8,919 bases of DNA from an uncultured Clostridia bacterium (GTDB taxonomy: Bacteria; Bacillota_A; Clostridia; Oscillospirales; Oscillospiraceae), in assembly GCA_946405325.1 (NCBI GenBank), contig CAMJGU010000026.1, positions 1-8,919 of the forward strand, read 5' to 3'. The position numbers and the translations under genes were made by a program. Each line of letters starts with the position of its first letter. The first letter of the stretch is position 1. The notes beneath the pieces were generated by a model that made no database searches, was not told the origin of the DNA, and worked only from the letters and a program-made list of their open reading frames with translations. This document shows, piece after piece, positions 1 to 4,766 of this stretch.

Positions 1-342
1 TCCAACGGCGGCGGCATGTCCGCGCGTCAGGCTGCCATGCAGCAGCAGATCGCCAAGATGCAGGAGGACATGGCGCAGCGTCAGCAGGAAGTGGAGGAGA
101 AGAGCTTCTCCGTCAGCGTCGGCGGCGGCGCGGTCAGCGCCACGGTCAGCGGCAAGAAGCAGCTCACCGCGCTGACCATCAAGCCCGAGGTGCTCGACCC
201 CGAGGACGTGGAGACGCTCCAGGACATGGTGATCTCCGCGGTCAACGAGGCGCTGCATCAGGCGGACGAGGCGATGGAGTCCAGCATGAACGCGCTCACG
301 AGCGCCTTCAACCTCGGCGGACTCAATATTCCGGGGCTGTAA
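1..342 (+). CDS. ybaB: YbaB/EbfC family nucleoid-associated protein (5' end outside window)
   Basis: Small DNA-binding protein of the YbaB/EbfC family, which forms homodimers that bind DNA and help organise the nucleoid; family members are usually about 100-115 residues. The visible part has the family's order: an N-terminal helix rich in Gln, Met and Glu (QQQIAKMQEDMAQRQQEVEE), a strand region with the GGGAVSATVSGKKQL signature, the IKPEVLDPEDVETLQDMV segment, a second long helix (AVNEALHQADEAMES) and a Gly-rich tail ending LNIPGL. The frame is open to the left edge (Ser-Asn-Gly-Gly-Gly before the first Met at 16) and no ribosome-binding site precedes that Met, so the true start probably lies upstream. 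In most bacteria this gene sits between dnaX and recR; here it is followed by a terminator and an unrelated cassette, with no recR on the right. The family assignment is secure; the start is not visible. Confidence 0.93.
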   Translation, partial: SNGGGMSARQAAMQQQIAKMQEDMAQRQQEVEEKSFSVSVGGGAVSATVSGKKQLTALTIKPEVLDPEDVETLQDMVISAVNEALHQADEAMESSMNALTSAFNLGGLNIPGL

Positions 343-361
343 GGCGAAGACGTCCCCCCAT

Positions 362-391
362 AGCACTCCGCTTTCCGCGGAGTGCTTTTTT
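362..391 (+). terminator. Intrinsic terminator after ybaB
   Basis: A perfect 10-base-pair stem (AGCACTCCGC at 362-371 with GCGGAGTGCT at 377-386), a 5-base TTTCC loop and a run of six T at 386-391. It starts 19 bases after the ybaB stop codon and separates that transcript from the next promoter, whose -35 box begins two bases beyond the T run. Confidence 0.93.
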
Positions 392-392
392 G

Positions 393-421
393 TTGACATT
401 TCTGTCCGCCAGTGGTATGAT
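393..421 (+). promoter_or_regulatory. Sigma-A type promoter of the abrB-like/glycosyltransferase cassette
   Basis: A consensus -35 box TTGACA (393-398), exactly 17 bases of spacer, and a near-consensus -10 box TATGAT (416-421). Transcription should start near 428, giving a leader of about 27 bases before the ATG at 455. Its near-perfect match suggests strong expression unless it is repressed. Confidence 0.88.
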
Positions 422-439
422 TAGTCATACAATTCATAC
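415..439 (+). promoter_or_regulatory. Probable operator: palindrome plus third half-site over the -10 box
   Basis: GTATGA (415-420) and TCATAC (425-430) form a perfect 6-base inverted repeat around TTAG. A third copy, TCATAC, lies at 434-439, nine bases beyond the second. The palindrome covers the -10 box and the third copy lies just past the expected transcription start, so a bound protein would block RNA polymerase. The adjacent AbrB-type protein is the obvious candidate to bind it and repress its own operon. The repeat is seen directly; the regulator-operator link is inferred. Confidence 0.62.
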
Positions 440-454
440 CGCCGAGGTGAGTAC

Positions 455-676
455 ATGAAAGCGCCGAAGGGAAAATACGCGTGGACTGCTACGGTCGGAG
501 AAAAGGGGCAGATCGTCATACCGAAGCAGGCTCGCGAAATATTCGGGATCAGGCCGGGAGATACGCTGCTGCTGCTCGGCGACGAGCGGCGCGGAATCGC
601 CATTCCGCCGAAGGAGGCGTTCTCCGGCTTGTTCGCAGCGATTTTTGAGGAAAAGGACGGTGCCGAAGCTCCATGA
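455..676 (+). CDS. AbrB/MazE/SpoVT-type DNA-binding regulator
   Basis: A 73-residue transcription factor with one SpoVT-AbrB swapped-hairpin domain at about residues 9-52. The core pattern GEKGQIVIPKQAREIFGIRPGD (15-36) matches the family's 'G-x-I-V-I-P-x-x-x-R-x-x-x-G-I-x-x-G-D' consensus, followed by the TLLLLGDERRGIAI strand pair. Such proteins dimerise and bind short palindromes, usually as repressors. The acidic tail (FEEKDGAEAP) has no recognisable domain. The start is supported by a GAGGTGA ribosome-binding site at 444-450. It is the first gene of a two-gene unit: its stop overlaps the next start as ATGA. The palindrome over its promoter suggests autoregulation. An antitoxin role (MazE-like) is unlikely, because the downstream partner is a glycosyltransferase rather than a small toxin. 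Confidence 0.88.
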   Translation: MKAPKGKYAWTATVGEKGQIVIPKQAREIFGIRPGDTLLLLGDERRGIAIPPKEAFSGLFAAIFEEKDGAEAP

Positions 677-1857
677 AAATTGCTTGGTTCTGTATCCCGG
701 CGCACGGGCACACGAATCCGACGCTTGCCGTGGTTCGGGAATTGACGCTCGCAGGACACCATGTTTTCTATTTTTCCTTTAAGATGTTTCGGGAGAAAAT
801 CGAGCAGACCGGAGCCGTATTCATCGGGTGCGATGGATATGACTTTGAAATGGAGGACAAGGAAAACGCGGATCGCGTCGGGAAGGATAAGGCCTTTGCG
901 ACGGAGCTTCTCGTGTCTTCCACGCTGGCGCTCGATGAAATGGTCACGGAAAAGATCGGTGAGATCAAGCCGGATATTATCGTTTCGGATTCTGTCGCCT
1001 TCTGGGGCAAGCTGGCGGCGATGAAGCACGGAATCCCCTATGTGTCATCTACGACAACATTTGCCTTCAACCGCTATTCGGCACGGTATATGAAGGAGAG
1101 TCCCCGGGATATTGCAAAGATGCTGCTTGCCATGCCTCGAATGAAAAAGCAGATGCGTCGGCTCAGAGAAAAAGGCTACCCGGTCAAGAGTCTGCTGGAC
1201 ATCGTTCAAAACGACAACGACACCAACACCATCGTGTACACGTCAAAGTATTTTCAGCCTTGTTCCGACACCTTTTCTGACCGATATCATTTTATCGGGC
1301 CCTCCATCCGCCCCGTTCGGGAGCCTCTTCGCAAAACGGCGGAGAAAACCGTGTATATTTCCATGGGAACCGTGAATCAAAACAAGGCGTTCTATCGAAA
1401 TTGCATCCACGCATTGGGCGCGACAGACTGGCAGGTCATTCTCTCAATGGGCACCAACACAGAGCGTTTTGACCGCTTGCCGGACAACATTCAAATCTAT
1501 GAGTCCGTCGATCAAATGGCGGCGCTGTCGATTGCCGACGCGTTCATTACGCACTGCGGTATGAATTCCGCTTCCGAAGGGCTGTATTTTAAGGTTCCGC
1601 TGGTGCTGTTTCCGCAAACTCCGGAGCAGGGCGCCGTCGCAAACAGAGTGGAGGAGCTTGGCGCCGGTATCCGGTTGAGCTCCATCTCCGAAGAGGATAT
1701 TGTGCAAGCTCTGAAAAGCGTTTTATACGAGCAGCGCTGCAAAGAGAACGCAGGCAAAATATCCGACAGCTTCCGTTCCTGCGGAGGAGCGGCGGAGGCA
1801 AGCACGTTTTTGGAAGAAGTGCTGAGCTCCTCCCGCCAAACCGCGAAACAACAATAG
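673..1857 (+). CDS. GT1/MGT-family (macrolide-type) glycosyltransferase
   Basis: A 394-residue cytoplasmic GT-B-fold glycosyltransferase resembling the MGT/UGT group (YjiC-, OleD-like), which moves a sugar from a nucleotide donor such as UDP-glucose onto small hydrophobic acceptors. The N-terminal acceptor domain opens with PAHGHTNP (9-16), where His13 aligns with the catalytic base, and has the DSVAFWG segment (106-112), whose Asp may be its partner. The C-terminal donor domain has ISMGTVNQ (229-236), the nucleotide-sugar motif HCGMNSASEG (294-303) and PQTPEQ (314-319). Length is typical (about 390-420). It has no strong ribosome-binding site of its own; the ATGA overlap with the regulator points to translational coupling. 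Codon use is richer in A/T than in the neighbouring genes, which suggests transfer. The acceptor is unknown: an antibiotic, flavonoid-like compound, sterol or lipid are all possible. No transmembrane segment or signal peptide is visible. Confidence 0.87.
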   Translation: MKIAWFCIPAHGHTNPTLAVVRELTLAGHHVFYFSFKMFREKIEQTGAVFIGCDGYDFEMEDKENADRVGKDKAFATELLVSSTLALDEMVTEKIGEIKPDIIVSDSVAFWGKLAAMKHGIPYVSSTTTFAFNRYSARYMKESPRDIAKMLLAMPRMKKQMRRLREKGYPVKSLLDIVQNDNDTNTIVYTSKYFQPCSDTFSDRYHFIGPSIRPVREPLRKTAEKTVYISMGTVNQNKAFYRNCIHALGATDWQVILSMGTNTERFDRLPDNIQIYESVDQMAALSIADAFITHCGMNSASEGLYFKVPLVLFPQTPEQGAVANRVEELGAGIRLSSISEEDIVQALKSVLYEQRCKENAGKISDSFRSCGGAAEASTFLEEVLSSSRQTAKQQ

Positions 1858-1860
1858 AGC

Positions 1861-1893
1861 AAAACCCGCAGGGCTTCCGCCCTGCGGGTTTTT
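1861..1893. terminator. Bidirectional terminator between the glycosyltransferase and argS
   Basis: A perfect 14-base-pair stem (AAAACCCGCAGGGC at 1861-1874 with its complement at 1879-1892) around a TTCC loop. T runs follow in both directions: TTTTT at 1889-1893 on the plus strand, and the A run at 1861-1864 serving the minus strand. It lies 3 bases after the glycosyltransferase stop and just beyond the argS stop, so it serves both converging genes. Confidence 0.93.
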
Positions 1894-1897
1894 CATT

Positions 1898-3634
1898 TCA
1901 CATCTTCTCCGGTGCGGTGACACCCAGGATGCCGAGGCCGTTGGCGAGCACACGGCGCGTCGCCTCCGCCAGCGCCAGGCGCACGGCGATCACATCCGCC
2001 GCCTCGCCCTTGATGCGGCAGGCGTTGTAGAAGCGGTGGAACGCGCCGGACAGCTCCACCAGATAGCGGTTGATGTAGCTGGGGTCGTAGTCCCGTGCCG
2101 CCGTTTTGATCTCCTCCGGGAAGCGGGAGAGCGCCTTGACAAGCTCGCGCTCCTGCGCGCTGTCCGCGAGCGTGATGTCCGCGTCGGCACGGGCGGTATA
2201 TCCCTCGTCGGCAAGCGTTTTGAGCAGGCTGCAAATGCGCGCGTGGGCGTACTGGACGTAGTAGACCGGGTTTTCGCTGTCCTCGCGGATGGCGAGGTCG
2301 AGATCAAACTCCATCTGCGTGTCGGGCTTGGTGTTGAAGTACCAGCGGCAGGCGTCGACAGGAACCTCGTCGAGCAGGTCGGAAAGGGAGATCGCCTTGC
2401 CCGTGCGCTTGGACATACGCACCGTCTCGCCGTCGCGCACCAGCTTCACGAGCTGCATCAGCACGATGTCGAGGCGCTCGGAGCCGTCCAGCCCCAGCGC
2501 GTCCAGCGAGCCCTTGAGCCGCGCCACGTGGCCGTGGTGGTCGGCGCCCCAGATGTTGATGACCTTATCGAAGCCGCGCACCGCGAACTTGTTGCGGTGG
2601 TAGGCAATGTCGGCGGCAAAGTAGGTGTAGAAGCCGTTGGCGCGGCGCAGCACGTCGTCCTTGAGGTCGAGCTTGTCGATGTCCGCGTCCTTCTTGCCCG
2701 CCTTGCGCAGGTTCTCGCGCATGATGTCGGCGGTCTTGAGCCACAGCGCGCCGTCCTTCTCATACGTCCAGCCGCGGTCGGAGAGCAGCTTCACCGAGTC
2801 GGCGACGTAGCCGCTTTCGTGGAGCGTGGACTCGTAGAACCAGGTATCAAACCGGATGCCGTAGCGCTCGAGGTCGCTCTTCATCTTCGGCAGGTTGTGG
2901 TCGAGGCCGAAGCGCGCCATGTCCGCGTGGCGCTCCTCCACGCTCTTGCTCATATAGCTGTCGCCGTGCTCATCGTAAAAGAGCTGCGCGAGTTCCTTGA
3001 TGTCGTCGCCGTGGTAGCCGTCCTCCGGGAACTCCACCGCGTCCTCGCCCTGAATGATCTGGAAGTAGCGCGCCTCGATGCTCTTGGCAAACTTCTCGAT
3101 CTGGTTGCCCGCGTCGTTGACGTAGAACTCCCGCTCCACGTCCGCGCCGTTCCAGTCCAGCACCTCCGCCAGCGTGTCGCCGAGGACGCCGCCGCGGGCG
3201 TTGCCCATGTGCATCGGGCCGGTGGGGTTGGCGGAGACGAACTCCACCATGTACTTCTTGCCTTTCAGGCCCTCCGAGCGGCCGTAGGACTCCTGCTCGC
3301 GCTCCACCGCGGCAAGCACGTCGGCGTACCACTTGTCGCCGAGGCGGAAGTTGAGAAAGCCGGGGCCGGCGATCTCCACGCCCGTGAAGTACGTGCCGTC
3401 CAACGCCATCTTGCCCGTCAGCACCTGCGCCACCTCGCGGGGGCTTTTTTTCATCGCCTTCGCTGCGGCAAGGCAGAACGTCGTCGTATAATCGCCGTTG
3501 GCGGTATCCTTGGGGATCTCCACATTCACGGGCGTCTCCACGCCCTCCGGCAGCAGCCCCTCGGCCGCCGCAGCGGCGTATGCTTTCTTTGTCAGCTCCG
3601 CGATCTGATCTTTCGCGCTTTGGATCATGTTCAT
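1898..3634 (-). CDS. argS: Arginyl-tRNA synthetase
   Basis: Class I aminoacyl-tRNA synthetase that charges tRNA-Arg with arginine using ATP. The product is 578 residues from the chosen start, usual for the family. In order: an N-terminal ArgRS-specific domain (about 1-100, with VNVEIPKDTANGDYTTTFCL at 36-55), the HIGH-type motif as HMGN inside SANPTGPMHMGNARGG (134-149), the catalytic core with FYTYFAADIAYHRNKF (335-350) and WGADHHGHVARLKG (362-375), the KMSK-equivalent loop RMSKRTG (406-412), and a DALR anticodon-binding domain from about 457. The ATG at 3632-3634 is chosen because AGAGGTA lies 6 bases upstream (3641-3647 on the plus strand). A TTG nine codons further up (3659-3661) keeps the frame open but has no ribosome-binding site. 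The gene is alone on the minus strand and divergent from arcC. The leader is only about 40 bases, too short for a T-box riboswitch. Confidence 0.97.
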   Translation of the reverse strand: MNMIQSAKDQIAELTKKAYAAAAAEGLLPEGVETPVNVEIPKDTANGDYTTTFCLAAAKAMKKSPREVAQVLTGKMALDGTYFTGVEIAGPGFLNFRLGDKWYADVLAAVEREQESYGRSEGLKGKKYMVEFVSANPTGPMHMGNARGGVLGDTLAEVLDWNGADVEREFYVNDAGNQIEKFAKSIEARYFQIIQGEDAVEFPEDGYHGDDIKELAQLFYDEHGDSYMSKSVEERHADMARFGLDHNLPKMKSDLERYGIRFDTWFYESTLHESGYVADSVKLLSDRGWTYEKDGALWLKTADIMRENLRKAGKKDADIDKLDLKDDVLRRANGFYTYFAADIAYHRNKFAVRGFDKVINIWGADHHGHVARLKGSLDALGLDGSERLDIVLMQLVKLVRDGETVRMSKRTGKAISLSDLLDEVPVDACRWYFNTKPDTQMEFDLDLAIREDSENPVYYVQYAHARICSLLKTLADEGYTARADADITLADSAQERELVKALSRFPEEIKTAARDYDPSYINRYLVELSGAFHRFYNACRIKGEAADVIAVRLALAEATRRVLANGLGILGVTAPEKM

Positions 3635-3640
3635 CGTGCG

Positions 3641-3647
3641 TACCTCT
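3641..3647 (-). promoter_or_regulatory. Ribosome-binding site fixing the argS start
   Basis: Read on the minus strand this is AGAGGTA, six bases before the ATG at 3634-3632. It lies inside the open frame that begins at the upstream TTG, so it argues for the shorter 578-residue product over the 587-residue reading. Confidence 0.75.
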
Positions 3648-3682
3648 GTTCTTTTCACCAAGAATTGACGTTTAACTTTGCT

Positions 3683-3711
3683 ATTTTAGCATATTGCAAA
3701 ACGGCTGGCAA
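3683..3711 (-). promoter_or_regulatory. argS promoter (sigma-A type)
   Basis: On the minus strand: -35 TTGCCA (3711-3706), a 17-base spacer, and -10 TAAAAT (3688-3683). Transcription would start near 3676, giving a leader of about 40 bases. Its spacer holds the -35 box of the oppositely directed arcC promoter. Confidence 0.72.
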
Positions 3712-3722
3712 CAGCTTATTAT
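3694..3722 (+). promoter_or_regulatory. arcC promoter (sigma-A type)
   Basis: On the plus strand: -35 TTGCAA (3694-3699), a 17-base spacer, and -10 TATTAT (3717-3722). Transcription would start near 3729, about 38 bases before the ATG at 3768. A weaker alternative is TTGACG (3665-3670) with TAGCAT (3687-3692). Confidence 0.65.
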
Positions 3723-3767
3723 TAGTTATGCAGACTAAAACTTTTTCTGCCGCGAAAGGAACGAACT

Positions 3768-4706
3768 ATGGCTAAGAGAATTGTGATCGCCCTCGGCGGC
3801 AACGCGCTGGGCAAGAACCTTCATGAACAGATGGACGCGGTGAACATCACCGCCAAGGCCATCGCCGACCTCATCGAGGAGGGCTACGAGCTGGTCATCG
3901 CCCACGGAAACGGCCCGCAGGTGGGCATGATCCAGAACGCCTTCGCCGCCTACCGCCGCGAGGACGAGAGCCGTGACGTGATGCCGCTTTCGATGTGCGT
4001 CGCCATGTCGCAGGGCTACATCGGCTACGACCTGCAGAACCTCATCGGCGAGGAGCTGGACCGCCGCGGCACGGGCATGCACATCGCGACCGTGCTGACG
4101 CAGGTTGCCGTCGACCCCAACGACCCGGCGTTCAAGCATCCGACCAAGCCCATCGGCGCGTTCATGACCGAGGCGGAGGCGAAGAAGCTCCGCGACGAGA
4201 AGGGCATCGACGTGGCGGAGGACGCGGGCCGCGGCTGGCGTCAGGTCGTGGCAAGCCCCAAGCCCACGGAGATCATCGAGATCCACACGGTCAAGGCGCT
4301 GCTCGATCAAAAGCACGCGGTCATCGCCGCGGGTGGCGGCGGCATCCCCGTGATCTGGCAGGACAAGTACCATCTGAAGGGCGTACCGGCGGTCATCGAC
4401 AAGGACTTCGCCTCGGAGTGCCTTGCCGAGCAGCTGGACGCGGATATGCTCATCATCCTCACCGCGGTGGAAAAGGTCGCGATCAACTTCGGCAAGCCCG
4501 ATCAGAAGGGGCTCGACACTCTGACGCCGGAGGAGGCGCGCAAGTACATCGCCGAGGGGCAGTTCGCCCCCGGCTCCATGCTCCCGAAGGTGGAGGCGGC
4601 GGTCAAGTTCGCCGAGTCCAAACCCGGCCGCACGGCGCTCATCACGCTGCTTGAAAAGGCAAAGGACGGCATCGAGGGCAAAACCGGCACAAGAATTCAG
4701 GCGTAA
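3768..4706 (+). CDS. arcC: Carbamate kinase
   Basis: Transfers phosphate from carbamoyl phosphate to ADP, giving ATP, CO2 and ammonia; the last, energy-yielding step of arginine deiminase, agmatine and allantoin/purine breakdown. At 312 residues it has the normal family length and the amino-acid-kinase fold. Motifs: ALGGNALG (8-15), AHGNGPQVG (45-53), RGWRQVVASPKP (155-166), IAAGGGGIPV (186-195), AVIDKDFASECLAEQLDAD (208-226), LTAVEKVAINFGKP (231-244) and GSMLPKVEAA (269-278). The start is supported by AAAGGA (3755-3760) seven bases upstream. No arginine deiminase, ornithine carbamoyltransferase or allantoin gene is next to it, so the source of carbamoyl phosphate cannot be read from this window. 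Its divergent pairing with argS gives a loose arginine link. The sequence looks complete and active. Confidence 0.96.
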   Translation: MAKRIVIALGGNALGKNLHEQMDAVNITAKAIADLIEEGYELVIAHGNGPQVGMIQNAFAAYRREDESRDVMPLSMCVAMSQGYIGYDLQNLIGEELDRRGTGMHIATVLTQVAVDPNDPAFKHPTKPIGAFMTEAEAKKLRDEKGIDVAEDAGRGWRQVVASPKPTEIIEIHTVKALLDQKHAVIAAGGGGIPVIWQDKYHLKGVPAVIDKDFASECLAEQLDADMLIILTAVEKVAINFGKPDQKGLDTLTPEEARKYIAEGQFAPGSMLPKVEAAVKFAESKPGRTALITLLEKAKDGIEGKTGTRIQA

Positions 4707-4720
4707 GATACAAAAACAGC

Positions 4721-4746
4721 CATCGCGCCGCGCAAGCGGCGCGATG
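4721..4746. terminator. GC-rich hairpin with GCAA loop between arcC and the glucosidase
   Basis: A perfect 11-base-pair stem (CATCGCGCCGC at 4721-4731 with GCGGCGCGATG at 4736-4746) closed by a GCAA (GNRA-type) tetraloop, 15 bases after the arcC stop. On the plus strand it has no T run, so it is at best a weak terminator; it may instead attenuate, stabilise the upstream mRNA or limit read-through. On the minus strand it is followed by GCTGTTTTTG and would work better as a terminator of antisense transcripts. The structure is certain; its role is not. Confidence 0.5.
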
Positions 4747-4751
4747 CTCTT

Positions 4752-4758
4752 GAGGTGG
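4752..4758 (+). promoter_or_regulatory. Ribosome-binding site fixing the glucosidase start
   Basis: GAGGTGG lies 8 bases before the ATG at 4767. An in-frame GTG at 4755 sits within this site and has no ribosome-binding site of its own, so the ATG is the start and the protein begins MEQTRWYKDR. Confidence 0.8.
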
Positions 4759-4766
4759 GATACAAC

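Noticed and set aside
421..1029. A 202-codon minus-strand frame opposite the regulator and the glycosyltransferase start
   Set aside because: It covers the promoter, operator and two recognisable genes on the plus strand, and its translation has no family features.
455..1857. Toxin-antitoxin system, because of the MazE/AbrB-like first gene
   Set aside because: The partner is a full-length GT1 glycosyltransferase with intact donor and acceptor motifs, not a small toxin; no other small frame in the cassette looks like a toxin.
3635..3661. Longer argS product starting at TTG 3661
   Set aside because: No ribosome-binding site precedes the TTG, while the ATG at 3634 has AGAGGTA at an ideal distance.
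3635..3767. T-box riboswitch upstream of argS
   Set aside because: The predicted leader is only about 40 bases. A T-box needs roughly 150-300 bases with a specifier loop and antiterminator, and none of that is present.
2036..3775. A 579-codon open frame on the plus strand opposite argS
   Set aside because: Same cause: antisense of a GC-rich conserved gene. The product is an implausible Val/Ala/Leu/His/Arg-rich sequence with no start signals.
4755..4766. GTG at 4755 as the glucosidase start
   Set aside because: This codon is part of the GAGGTGG ribosome-binding site for the ATG at 4767 and has none of its own.
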